This document shows positions 1-9,721 of a DNA stretch of 64,000 nt, in pieces. Positions within the stretch are counted from its first letter, which is position 1. Each line of letters begins with the position of its first letter. The notes beneath the pieces were generated by a model that made no database searches, was not told where the DNA came from, and worked only from the letters and a program-made list of their open reading frames with translations. The stretch is from an uncultured Aquimarina sp. (GTDB taxonomy: Bacteria; Bacteroidota; Bacteroidia; Flavobacteriales; Flavobacteriaceae), in assembly GCF_947492405.1 (NCBI RefSeq), contig NZ_CANLMP010000008.1, positions 161,435 through 225,434 on the forward strand. Reading direction: 5' to 3'. A program made the position numbers and the translations under genes.

Positions 1-1942
1 TATATTGCGATGTAGGTTGCCCATTTACTACACTTGATGCAAATGATAATTTGCTACCACCTATATCTTGCTGTCCTGTAACACCATATCCCAATCGTAG
101 TTTAAGATTACTTAGAGTTTGGGAATCTGCTAAGAAGTTTTCATCAGAAATATTCCAGGCAAATGCTGCTGCCGGGAAATTACCCCATCTGTTTTCTTCG
201 CTAAACCTTGATGTCCCATCTCTTCTATAAGATAGAGTAAACAAATACTTTTCATTAATAGAGAAATTTGCTCTCCCAAAAAAAGCAAGAAGAACTAGAT
301 TAGGATCTGTAGTAAAGTCAGGGATAGTACTTTCATTATCATCTCTTTGTTCATTGGTAGTAAATCTATCTACTTCAAATTTTTGATAAGAATAACCACC
401 TGTTACATCTAAGCCAATGCTTCCTATATCCTTTTTATAATTTAAAAAACCATCAAAAAGTGTGTTTTTTCTATACTGTGTTTCATCAACTCTTGATCCT
501 ACAAACGTACCATCGTCTAATCGTATACTACTGATACTTTCTCTGGATAATTCATTGAATTCTTCACTATCTGTTTCGTCAAAACCAACATTAACAGTAC
601 CTGTTAGCTCTGGGAAAGAAGGCAAAGCATAGCTTACTTTGAAATTACCATAAATTCTCTGAACTTCACTACGGTTTTCTCTTTGTAATAACGCGGCAAC
701 TGGATTTCTTGTCCCATTAAGAGGAGTTATATTACCACTACCGTCATCAGTGAAGTATTCGTTGAAACCTCCAAAAGGAGATGTTGGATCATATATAGGT
801 TGAGTTGGATTAAAACGTATAGCAGCGCCTTCCTGGCCACCTGCAAATCTGTTTTTCTCCCAAGACGCATTAGCGTTTAAGTTTATTTTTAAACTACCGT
901 TAAGTAATGTAGGGTTTAGAACTAAAGAGGCTGAACTTCTTTCGAATTCACTAGTTAACCTTAAACCTGGTTGGTTTAAATGACCCAATGATAATCTAAC
1001 AGGAAGAACATCAAATAATGATCCTCTAATGGATAGATTGTTGTCTGTAGAAACTACACTTTTATAAATTTCTTCTTGCCAATCAGTATTAGCATTACCT
1101 AATAACCCAATATCCTGAGGTCTTCTTTCTGCTATCAAAGCTCTATACTCATCTGCAGAAAAAACATCTATGGTTTTAGGTAAGGTAAATAAACCACTCT
1201 GAAAGTTATAATCTACTTTTAAACCCTTGCTACCTTTTATTGTTTCGATAATAATAACCCCCGCAGAAGCTCTATTTCCATAAATAGCAGTTGCAGATGC
1301 ATCTTTTAATACTGTAAAAGATTTTATATTATTAGGGTTAATTGTTGATAGAATAGATCTTGCTCCTTTAGCATTTTCGTTACTTAAAGGGAGACCATCT
1401 ACAACAATAAGTGGATCGTTAGAGGCATTTAATGAACCTCCACCTCGAATACGAATGTTGGAATTTCCTCCTGGATCTCCTGGTGTGTTGATTACTACAC
1501 CAGCAACACGACCATTTAAAAGGTTTTCTGGAGTCACAATATTACCACTGTTAAAATCATCAGCAGTTACTGTACTTACAGAACCTGTTAAATCTTTCTT
1601 TCTGGCAGCACCATAACCAATGACTACTACCTGCTCTAGTTCTGCTGCATCTTCCTGTAACGCAACATCGATTCTTTCAGTTCCGGAATAAGTAAATTCC
1701 TGAGGAAGAAAGCCTACATAGGAAAATTCAATGACATCCCCATTGTTTACTCCGTTTAAAACGTAATTTCCATCAAAATCAGTAGAAGTTCCGTTTGTTG
1801 TTCCCTTTAGTATGATATTAACACCGGGGATCGGTTGACCATTTCCAGCATCAGTAACAGTACCACTGACCGATGACTGTGCAAAAAAGCTCATTGGTAT
1901 CAACCACAATAAAAACAATGCGCTTTTAGTAAATGTTTTCAT
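1..1942 (-). CDS. SusC/RagA-type TonB-dependent outer membrane receptor, N-terminal part (runs off the left edge)
   Basis: Reverse-strand reading from CAT at 1940-1942 gives MKTFTKSALFLLWLIPMSFFAQSSVSGTVTDAGNGQPIPGVNIILKGTTNGTSTDFDGNY..., then a TonB-box/plug region (VVVIGYGAARKKDLTGSVSTV...). Absent from the ORF track because it has no stop inside the window. Confidence 0.93.
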   Translation of the reverse strand, partial: MKTFTKSALFLLWLIPMSFFAQSSVSGTVTDAGNGQPIPGVNIILKGTTNGTSTDFDGNYVLNGVNNGDVIEFSYVGFLPQEFTYSGTERIDVALQEDAAELEQVVVIGYGAARKKDLTGSVSTVTADDFNSGNIVTPENLLNGRVAGVVINTPGDPGGNSNIRIRGGGSLNASNDPLIVVDGLPLSNENAKGARSILSTINPNNIKSFTVLKDASATAIYGNRASAGVIIIETIKGSKGLKVDYNFQSGLFTLPKTIDVFSADEYRALIAERRPQDIGLLGNANTDWQEEIYKSVVSTDNNLSIRGSLFDVLPVRLSLGHLNQPGLRLTSEFERSSASLVLNPTLLNGSLKINLNANASWEKNRFAGGQEGAAIRFNPTQPIYDPTSPFGGFNEYFTDDGSGNITPLNGTRNPVAALLQRENRSEVQRIYGNFKVSYALPSFPELTGTVNVGFDETDSEEFNELSRESISSIRLDDGTFVGSRVDETQYRKNTLFDGFLNYKKDIGSIGLDVTGGYSYQKFEVDRFTTNEQRDDNESTIPDFTTDPNLVLLAFFGRANFSINEKYLFTLSYRRDGTSRFSEENRWGNFPAAAFAWNISDENFLADSQTLSNLKLRLGYGVTGQQDIGGSKLSFASSVVNGQPTSQY

Positions 1943-2051
1943 ATAAATTTAAATTAGTTTTTAATTGTTTTTAGCCTTATATTTTCACTTTCTGAAAGCC
2001 AATGTATGTAAAATCTATGTTAAATTTGAGCTACGGTGTAGCCGTAACCTT

Positions 2052-2067
2052 ACGAAAACGTTTGCGT
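2052..2067. promoter_or_regulatory. Candidate LacI-family operator ACGAAAACGTTTGCGT in the susC/lacI divergent intergenic region
   Basis: Near-palindrome (7 of 8 pairs) with central CG, typical of LacI-family operators, between divergent susC and the LacI regulator. Confidence 0.55.
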
Positions 2068-2167
2068 GTGGATAACTTTTAAAATTATGTTAAAATTTTA
2101 AGGGTAATTGTGATCATATCGCATATTTTCGCAACAAATTTTAACTTTTAATAAAAATTCAAGGGAA

Positions 2168-3190
2168 ATGAAGCAAAAAGTTACGTTAAAACAAATAGCA
2201 AAAGAACTAGATGTGTCTATCTCAACAGTGTCAAAAGCATTAAAAGATAGTGTAGAGATAAGTTTAGATACTCGACAAAAGGTAAAAGCTTTCGCTAAGT
2301 TGTATAATTATAAGCCTAACAACATTGCACTTAGCCTGAAAAACAGAAAAACCAAAACAATTGGAGTCATAATTCCTGAGATTGTTCATCATTTTTTTAC
2401 TACGGTAATTGGAGGTGTTGAGAAGGTTGCCAATGAAAAAGGCTATAATGTAATTATATGTTCTTCAAACAATTCTTTTGATAAAGAAGTAATTAACCTG
2501 GAAATGCTAGCCAGCGGAAGCGCTGATGGTTTTATTCTATCCGTCGCAAAAGAAACACAACAAAAAAAGGATTATCATCATATAGAAGAAACAATGAGTC
2601 AAGGGATGCCAGTCGTACTTTTTGACAGGATAATTGACGAGCTTGTGTGTGATAAGGTGATTATTGATGATGGAAAAGGTGCTCAGACAGCCACTAATCA
2701 CTTGTTATCTTTAGGATGTAAAAAGATAGCTATTCTTACAACTGTAGATTACATAAGTGTGGGTAAGCTTAGAACCAATGGGTATTTAAGAGCATTAAGA
2801 GCTTATGATATTACTGCTCGTGAAGACTATATTCTAAAAATAGAAGATATTGATAATTGCGAATCAGAAATTTCAGATTTCCTTGAAGATAAAGATGTGG
2901 ATGCAATTTTTGCTGTTAATGAACTATTTGCAGTAACTGCAGCAAGAGTTCTAAATGAACAAGGTAAAAAAGTGCCTGATGATGTATCTATTGTAGGGTT
3001 TACAGATGGTATATTATCAAAGCATTTTATCCCTAGTTTAACAACAATCAGTCAGCACGGAGAAGAAATGGGTGTAAGAGCAGCAAAGCTTCTTATAGAC
3101 AAGCTTGAAGGGGAAGAAGATATTCCCGAAGAATATAAAACGGTAATCATAGATACCAGCTTGATCCAAAGGCAATCCACAAAAAAATAA
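2168..3190 (+). CDS. LacI family transcriptional regulator
   Basis: N-terminal LacI HTH (VTLKQIAKELDVSISTVSKALKDS) plus periplasmic-binding-like effector domain. Confidence 0.95.
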   Translation: MKQKVTLKQIAKELDVSISTVSKALKDSVEISLDTRQKVKAFAKLYNYKPNNIALSLKNRKTKTIGVIIPEIVHHFFTTVIGGVEKVANEKGYNVIICSSNNSFDKEVINLEMLASGSADGFILSVAKETQQKKDYHHIEETMSQGMPVVLFDRIIDELVCDKVIIDDGKGAQTATNHLLSLGCKKIAILTTVDYISVGKLRTNGYLRALRAYDITAREDYILKIEDIDNCESEISDFLEDKDVDAIFAVNELFAVTAARVLNEQGKKVPDDVSIVGFTDGILSKHFIPSLTTISQHGEEMGVRAAKLLIDKLEGEEDIPEEYKTVIIDTSLIQRQSTKK

Positions 3191-3322
3191 CACACTAAAA
3201 ACTATTTTATTTAAAATATTATAATATATTTGATCCCTATCAGAACTTATATTTTCACTTTCTACTAAAATAAGTTTTGATGAGTGTACGCGCTTATCAA
3301 GTAATAATCAAACATTTACTTA

Positions 3323-4678
3323 ATGAACAAGCGTAAGCTAAGTTTCTGGGAAATATGGAACATGAGTTTCGGTTTCTTAGGAATACAAATGGGATTTGCT
3401 TTACAGAATGCAAATGCTAGTCGAATACTACAAATTTTTGGAGCGGATGTTCATGAATTATCATGGTTTTGGATTGTTGCTCCGTTAACAGGTTTAATAG
3501 TTCAGCCAATAATAGGATATTACAGTGATAAAACTTGGACTCGTTTAGGACGTAGAAGGCCATTTTTTCTTACGGGAGCTATTCTTGCATCTATTGGGCT
3601 TTTATTAATGCCTAATGCAGATATGTTTACTGCATTTTTACCATCGTTGTGGGTAGGAGCAGGAATGCTTATGATAATGGATGCTTCATTTAATGTTGCA
3701 ATGGAACCATTTCGTGCCTTAGTTGCAGATAATTTACCTTCTGATCAGCGTACACTTGGTTTCAGTGTTCAGACTATTTTAATTGGAATAGGAGCTGTTA
3801 TTGGTTCTTGGTTACCATATGTACTTGCGAATTGGTTTAATGTATCTAATGAAGCACAAGTAGGTGAAGTACCATTACATTTGCTGTTATCCTTTATTAT
3901 CGGAGCTGTTGTTTTAGTTAGTAGTATCTTATTAACTGTATTTACAACAAAAGAGTATTCCCCTGAAGAACTTAGTCAATTTGATGAAGATCCTGAAGAA
4001 ATTATAGAAGAAGAGAAGTCTTCGTTAATGAATATTTTTTCGGATTTTAGAAAGATGCCGTTAACTATGAAACAGTTAAGCGGTGTTCAATTCTTTTCTT
4101 GGTTTGGATTATTTGGTATGTGGGTTTTTTCTACACCAGCGATAGCACATCATGTATATGGATTGCCACTAGATGATCATAGTAGCGAAGCATATCAAAA
4201 TGCAGGTGATTGGGTAGGTGTATTATTTGGAGTGTATAATGCTGTATCTGCTGTATTCGCATTCTTTCTCCCTTATATTGCTCTTAAAATAGGGAGAAAA
4301 TTGACACATTCAGTTTCTTTAGTGATAGGTGGACTGGGACTTATATCAATTTACTTAGTGCCTAACGAAGATTGGTTAATGCTATCTATGGTAGGTATTG
4401 GAATTGCCTGGGCAAGTATTTTGGCAATGCCATATGCTATATTAGCAGGCTCAATACCAGCAAGGAAAATGGGAGTTTATATGGGAATATTTAATTTCTT
4501 CATCGTGCTTCCACAAATTATTAATGCCATTATTGGTGGACCTGTAGTAAAATATTTTTATGGAGGTAATCCTATTTACGCTTTAGTGATTAGTGGTATT
4601 TCATTTATAATCGCAGCCTTATTGGTTGTTAGAGTGAAAGATGTGGACGATAAGACTTTATTAAACAAAATTAACTAG
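3323..4678 (+). CDS. MFS sugar (maltose-type) transporter
   Basis: Multi-TM protein with SLC45-like motifs (PIIGYYSDKTWTRLGRRRPFF); located in a maltose locus. Confidence 0.85.
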   Translation: MNKRKLSFWEIWNMSFGFLGIQMGFALQNANASRILQIFGADVHELSWFWIVAPLTGLIVQPIIGYYSDKTWTRLGRRRPFFLTGAILASIGLLLMPNADMFTAFLPSLWVGAGMLMIMDASFNVAMEPFRALVADNLPSDQRTLGFSVQTILIGIGAVIGSWLPYVLANWFNVSNEAQVGEVPLHLLLSFIIGAVVLVSSILLTVFTTKEYSPEELSQFDEDPEEIIEEEKSSLMNIFSDFRKMPLTMKQLSGVQFFSWFGLFGMWVFSTPAIAHHVYGLPLDDHSSEAYQNAGDWVGVLFGVYNAVSAVFAFFLPYIALKIGRKLTHSVSLVIGGLGLISIYLVPNEDWLMLSMVGIGIAWASILAMPYAILAGSIPARKMGVYMGIFNFFIVLPQIINAIIGGPVVKYFYGGNPIYALVISGISFIIAALLVVRVKDVDDKTLLNKIN

Positions 4679-4684
4679 TAGAGA

Positions 4685-5350
4685 ATGACAAAAAAAGCAT
4701 TCATATTTGATCTAGATGGTGTCATAGTAGACACAGCTAAATACCATTTTTTAGCATGGCAAAATTTAGCCAACGGTCTTGGTATATCTTTTTCTGAGGA
4801 ACAAAACGAACAACTAAAAGGAGTTAGCCGAATACGATCTTTAGAAAAAATTTTAGAATGGGGAAATAAAACCATTTCAGAAGAAGAATTTACAACCTTA
4901 ATGGCCAAAAAGAATGAAGAATATCTAAATTATATTGAGACCATGGATACATCCGAAATTCTTCCGGACGTACCTAGAGTTTTAGAATATCTTTTAACCA
5001 AAGATCAAGCTGTAGCACTGGGTTCTGCCAGTAAGAATGCAAGGATTATTTTGGATAAGGTATTATTAAAAGAGAAATTTCATGCTATTGTAGATGGTAC
5101 GGATGTGTCAAAAGCAAAACCGGATCCCGAAGTATTTTTAATTGGAGCGCAAAAACTGGGGGTAGCTCCTAAAGATTGTGTCGTTTTTGAAGATTCAGTA
5201 GCAGGAATTCAAGCTGCTAATATTGCCAATATGATAAGTATTGGTATTGGAGATGCAAATGTTTTACATGAAGCGGATTACATATTTAATAATTTTACAG
5301 AAATTACAGAAGAGTTTATTAACCAATTAGTTATAACCGAAAAAGTTTGA
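4685..5350 (+). CDS. pgmB: Beta-phosphoglucomutase (HAD superfamily)
   Basis: HAD motif FIFDLDGVIVDTAKYHFLAW; GSASKNA and KPDPEVF motifs; adjacent to GH65. Confidence 0.93.
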   Translation: MTKKAFIFDLDGVIVDTAKYHFLAWQNLANGLGISFSEEQNEQLKGVSRIRSLEKILEWGNKTISEEEFTTLMAKKNEEYLNYIETMDTSEILPDVPRVLEYLLTKDQAVALGSASKNARIILDKVLLKEKFHAIVDGTDVSKAKPDPEVFLIGAQKLGVAPKDCVVFEDSVAGIQAANIANMISIGIGDANVLHEADYIFNNFTEITEEFINQLVITEKV

Positions 5351-5434
5351 GAATAATAAGGAGTCGCCTGAGTAAATACAATGTTTGATACTTAGGCAAG
5401 TCTCCTTAGCAACTAAAAATAAAAAAGAGAACCG

Positions 5435-7741
5435 ATGAATCAGGATTATATTAAACCAGATAACTGGTCTATAATTGAAGAAGGATTTGATGTAGAAAGA
5501 GTTAAGTCCTCAGAAAGTCTTTTTAGTATAGGTAACGGTGCGATGGGGCAGCGTGCAAATTTTGAAGAGACATATACAGGCCCTACTTTTCAGGGAAGTT
5601 ATATTGCAGGAGTATATTATCCTGATAAAACCAGAGTAGGTTGGTGGAAAAATGGGTATCCAGAGTATTTTGCCAAAGTACTTAATGCTCCAAATTGGAT
5701 CGGGATTAATGTAGAGATCAATGGAGAAAAATTAAACTTGCATAAATGCAAAACAATATCAGGTTTTCGTAGAGAACTTAATATGAAAGAAGGTTGGTAT
5801 CAGCGTTCGTTTAATGCAATTTTGCAAAATAATACCGAAATTACAGTTAAATCAACAAGGTTTTTAAGCTTAGATTTAGATGAAGTTGGTGCTATTAAGT
5901 ATGAAGTAACTCCAGTAAATAAAGATGCAGTAGTTAAGTTTATACCATATTTAGATTCTGGAATTACTAATGAGGATACTAACTGGGATGACAAATTCTG
6001 GGATACATACGAAGTGTCACATAAAGGTAATTCAGCATACATATCGTCTAAAACGATGAAGACAGAATTTCATGTATGTACAGGAATGCTCAATCAATTA
6101 TATCTTGACGAAAAATTACAAGATGTTTACCCAACGGTTGAAACGAACAAAACCTATGCAGGTCTTAGTTATGAAGTAGATGTAGCAAAAGGAAGAACCG
6201 CTGCAATTCATAAATTTGGTGGATATACCGTTTCATTAAATCATAAGCAAGAAGATATAGCATCTGCGAGTGCAGCCGTATTAAAACAAGCGTCTGAATC
6301 TGGTTTTGAAGCATTATTAGATCTTCAAAAGAAGGCTTGGTCCAAAATTTGGGAAATGGCAGATATAGCTATTGATGGAGATGTAAAGGCACAACAAGGT
6401 ATTCGTTTTAATATTTTTCAGCTAAATCAGACGTATTTAGGTAAAGACGCCAGATTAAATATTGGTCCAAAAGGATTTACAGGAGAGAAATATGGAGGAA
6501 GCACTTATTGGGATACAGAAGCATATTGTATTCCTTTTTATATGGCTACCAAAAATCAAAATGTAGCGAGAAGTTTATTACAATATCGCTATAACCACCT
6601 AGAGAAAGCTATAGAGAATGCTGAAAAACTAGGTTTTACTAATGGAGCAGCATTGTATCCAATGGTAACTATGAATGGAGAAGAGTGTCATAATGAATGG
6701 GAGATTACGTTCGAAGAAATTCACCGAAACGGTGCGATGACATTTGCTATCTATAATTATCTACGCTATACTAATGATTATAGCTATATCCCGGAGATGG
6801 GATTGGAAGTGATGATCGCCATTGCTCGTTTTTGGCATCAAAGAGCAACATTTTCTACAGACAAAGAAAAGTACGTTATTTTAGGTGTTACTGGACCTAA
6901 TGAATATGAAAACAATATCAATAATAACTGGTATACTAATTATTTAGCAAAATGGTGTATAGAATATTGTGTTGAAAATATTGAAAAAGTTAGGTCAGAG
7001 TATAAAGCGGATTATGATAGAATTATAGAGAAGACTAAACTAGATCAAAAAGAAATTAATGCAATGCTTGAGGTTGCAGAAAAGATGTATTTCCCTTACT
7101 CAGAAAAACATCAGGTCTATCTTCAGCAAGATGGTTTCTTGGATAAAGAATTAATTACAGTAGATAAATTAGACCAATCTCAACGCCCTATTAATCAGAA
7201 ATGGAGCTGGGATAGAATCTTAAGGTCTCCTTATATTAAGCAAGCTGATACCTTACAAGGTTTCTATATGTTTGAAGATCAATTTACCAGAGAGGAATTA
7301 GAACGTCATTTTGATTTTTATGAACCATTTACAGTTCATGAATCATCTCTTTCTCCTTGCGTTCATAGTATCCAGGCGGCTACATTAGATAGAATGGATC
7401 AAGCATATACTTTTTATCTACGAACATCAAGATTAGATCTTGATGATTATAATAAAGAAGTAGAAGAAGGTCTTCATATTACTAGTATGGCTGGAACTTG
7501 GATGAGTATTGTAGAAGGTTTTGGAGGTTTGAGAGTTAAGAACAATGCATTGTCTTTTACTCCTAAAATCCCTAAAGAATGGAAAGGATATACATTCAAT
7601 GTAAACTTTAGAAATAGTATATTAAAAGTGAACGTTTCCCAGGATGGAACTACCTTTAACTTAGAAGGAGAACACGAGTTATTGATATATGTAGATGGTA
7701 AAGAATTTACGATCTCACCCAATAGTTTAATGACCGTTTAA
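5435..7741 (+). CDS. Glycoside hydrolase family 65 (maltose phosphorylase-type)
   Basis: 768 aa; GH65 catalytic region MNGEECHNEWEITFEEIHRNGAM; downstream of pgmB. Confidence 0.93.
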   Translation: MNQDYIKPDNWSIIEEGFDVERVKSSESLFSIGNGAMGQRANFEETYTGPTFQGSYIAGVYYPDKTRVGWWKNGYPEYFAKVLNAPNWIGINVEINGEKLNLHKCKTISGFRRELNMKEGWYQRSFNAILQNNTEITVKSTRFLSLDLDEVGAIKYEVTPVNKDAVVKFIPYLDSGITNEDTNWDDKFWDTYEVSHKGNSAYISSKTMKTEFHVCTGMLNQLYLDEKLQDVYPTVETNKTYAGLSYEVDVAKGRTAAIHKFGGYTVSLNHKQEDIASASAAVLKQASESGFEALLDLQKKAWSKIWEMADIAIDGDVKAQQGIRFNIFQLNQTYLGKDARLNIGPKGFTGEKYGGSTYWDTEAYCIPFYMATKNQNVARSLLQYRYNHLEKAIENAEKLGFTNGAALYPMVTMNGEECHNEWEITFEEIHRNGAMTFAIYNYLRYTNDYSYIPEMGLEVMIAIARFWHQRATFSTDKEKYVILGVTGPNEYENNINNNWYTNYLAKWCIEYCVENIEKVRSEYKADYDRIIEKTKLDQKEINAMLEVAEKMYFPYSEKHQVYLQQDGFLDKELITVDKLDQSQRPINQKWSWDRILRSPYIKQADTLQGFYMFEDQFTREELERHFDFYEPFTVHESSLSPCVHSIQAATLDRMDQAYTFYLRTSRLDLDDYNKEVEEGLHITSMAGTWMSIVEGFGGLRVKNNALSFTPKIPKEWKGYTFNVNFRNSILKVNVSQDGTTFNLEGEHELLIYVDGKEFTISPNSLMTV

Positions 7742-7762
7742 TTCATTTTACAAATGGAACAC

Positions 7763-7800
7763 TTAAACACCCCAAAAGCAACAGTTTTTGGGGTGTTTAA
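7763..7800. terminator. 15-bp perfect inverted repeat (terminator/processing hairpin) between GH65 and GH13
   Basis: TTAAACACCCCAAAA (7763-7777), loop GCAACAGT, TTTTGGGGTGTTTAA (7786-7800). Confidence 0.75.
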
Positions 7801-7834
7801 TTCAATAGAGATTATACAAATCAAAATTAGATCT

Positions 7835-9697
7835 ATGAAGAGTATGTTAACATTGCTTTTTGGGTTATTCATTTCGCTAACCTATGGGCAGATAGATAAA
7901 ATAGAACCTCCATTTTGGTGGGCTGACATGCAATCTAATCAATTGCAATTGATGTGTTATGGTAAAGAAATAGCCAAGTACGATATATCAATAGATAGTA
8001 TAGTAATTAGTGATGTTACTAAGACAGAGAATCCTAATTATGTTTTTGTTACTATTAATACTAAAGATATTAAGCCTGGAAAAGTGGTTATTAACTTTAA
8101 AGAAAAAGATAATGTGGCCTTTTCACAAGTATATGAGTTTAAAGCTAGAAGAGAAGGTTCTGCCGATAGAAAAGGATTTGATAGTAGCGATGTCATGTAT
8201 TTAATTATGCCAGATCGTTTCGCTAATGGAGATACAACTAATGATTCTCATAAAGATACCGAAGAAAAAGCTAATCGATCTAATCCTGGAGGACGTCACG
8301 GAGGCGATATTCAAGGTGTAATTGATCATTTAGATTATCTGAATGATTTAGGAGCAACGGCACTTTGGAGCACACCATTGTTAGAAGATAACGAACCGAT
8401 ATATTCTTATCATACGTATGCACAAAGCGATCTTTACAAGATAGATCCTAGATATGGTACCAATGAGGATTATAAAAGATTAGCTTCAGAGATGCATAAA
8501 TTAGATATGAAACTAATTATGGATTATGTAACTAATCACTGGGGATCTAAACACTGGATGATTAAAGATTTACCAACAAAAGACTGGATACATCAGTGGC
8601 CAGAAGGATTCAGAAGAAGTAACTACCGTATGACAACACAATTCGATACGAATGCTTCAGCTATAGATGCTAAAGGATGTATGAATGGATGGTTTGATAC
8701 AACAATGCCCGATATGAACCAAAGTAATCCTTTACTCCTTAATTATATTACGCAGAATGCAATTTGGTGGATAGAATACGCGGATCTTGATGGTTTTAGA
8801 GTGGATACATACTCATACAATGATAAAGAAGGAATTGCTAAATGGACAAAAGCCATTATGGATGAATATCCAAATTTTAACATTGTAGGAGAGGTTTGGA
8901 TGCATGACCAAGCGCAAATGGCGTACTGGCAAAAAGACAGCAAAATTGGGGCTATCGACAATTACAACTCACATTTACCTTCAGTAATGGATTTTACGTT
9001 ACATGATGCAGTAATGGTAATGTTCAATGAAGAAGGTAGCTCTTGGGATAAAGGAATGATTAGAGCTTATGATAATTTCACAAATGACTTCTTGTATCCA
9101 GATATCGATAATATATTGCTGTTTGCAGGTAATCATGATACTAATAGGATTAATGAGATTTACCAAAGTGATATCAGTAAATATAAAATGGCAATGACTT
9201 TAATATTTACTACGAGAGGGATTCCACAGATCTATTATGGAGATGAAATAGGAATGTTAGGAAATCGTGATAAAAAAGGCGATGGAGATATTCGTAGAGA
9301 TTTTCCTGGAGGCTGGCCAGATGATAAGAGAAGTGCTTTTGTAGCAGAAGGAGTTTCAGATAACATTGGCGGAAGAACCAAAGATGAAGAAGCATTCCAT
9401 GGATTTACTAAAAAAGTACTGAACTGGAGGAAGAAAAGTGATGCTATTCATAATGGAAAACTATTGCAGTATATACCATTTAATAATGTATATGTGTATT
9501 TCAGATATACAGAAAAAGAAAGTGTAATGGTTATTATTAATAATAATTCAGAAGATCAAAATATTGATATTAATCGTTTTAAAGAAGGATTAAAGGATTT
9601 TAAAGTAGGAAAAGATATCATTACGGATAGTACAATTGATGTTACTGAAAATATGATAGTTCCTGCCAGAACATCAATGATCATTTCCTTAAAATAA
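7835..9697 (+). CDS. Secreted GH13 alpha-amylase / neopullulanase-like (SusA-type)
   Basis: Track ORF begins at 7754, but the signal peptide MKSMLTLLFGLFISLTYGQ starts at 7835 and the upstream part crosses a hairpin. GH13 motifs: DYVTNH, DGFRVDTY, VGEVWM, AGNHDTNR. Confidence 0.92.
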   Translation: MKSMLTLLFGLFISLTYGQIDKIEPPFWWADMQSNQLQLMCYGKEIAKYDISIDSIVISDVTKTENPNYVFVTINTKDIKPGKVVINFKEKDNVAFSQVYEFKARREGSADRKGFDSSDVMYLIMPDRFANGDTTNDSHKDTEEKANRSNPGGRHGGDIQGVIDHLDYLNDLGATALWSTPLLEDNEPIYSYHTYAQSDLYKIDPRYGTNEDYKRLASEMHKLDMKLIMDYVTNHWGSKHWMIKDLPTKDWIHQWPEGFRRSNYRMTTQFDTNASAIDAKGCMNGWFDTTMPDMNQSNPLLLNYITQNAIWWIEYADLDGFRVDTYSYNDKEGIAKWTKAIMDEYPNFNIVGEVWMHDQAQMAYWQKDSKIGAIDNYNSHLPSVMDFTLHDAVMVMFNEEGSSWDKGMIRAYDNFTNDFLYPDIDNILLFAGNHDTNRINEIYQSDISKYKMAMTLIFTTRGIPQIYYGDEIGMLGNRDKKGDGDIRRDFPGGWPDDKRSAFVAEGVSDNIGGRTKDEEAFHGFTKKVLNWRKKSDAIHNGKLLQYIPFNNVYVYFRYTEKESVMVIINNNSEDQNIDINRFKEGLKDFKVGKDIITDSTIDVTENMIVPARTSMIISLK

Positions 9698-9721
9698 ACT
9701 AAAAAACTAAATTATAAAATA

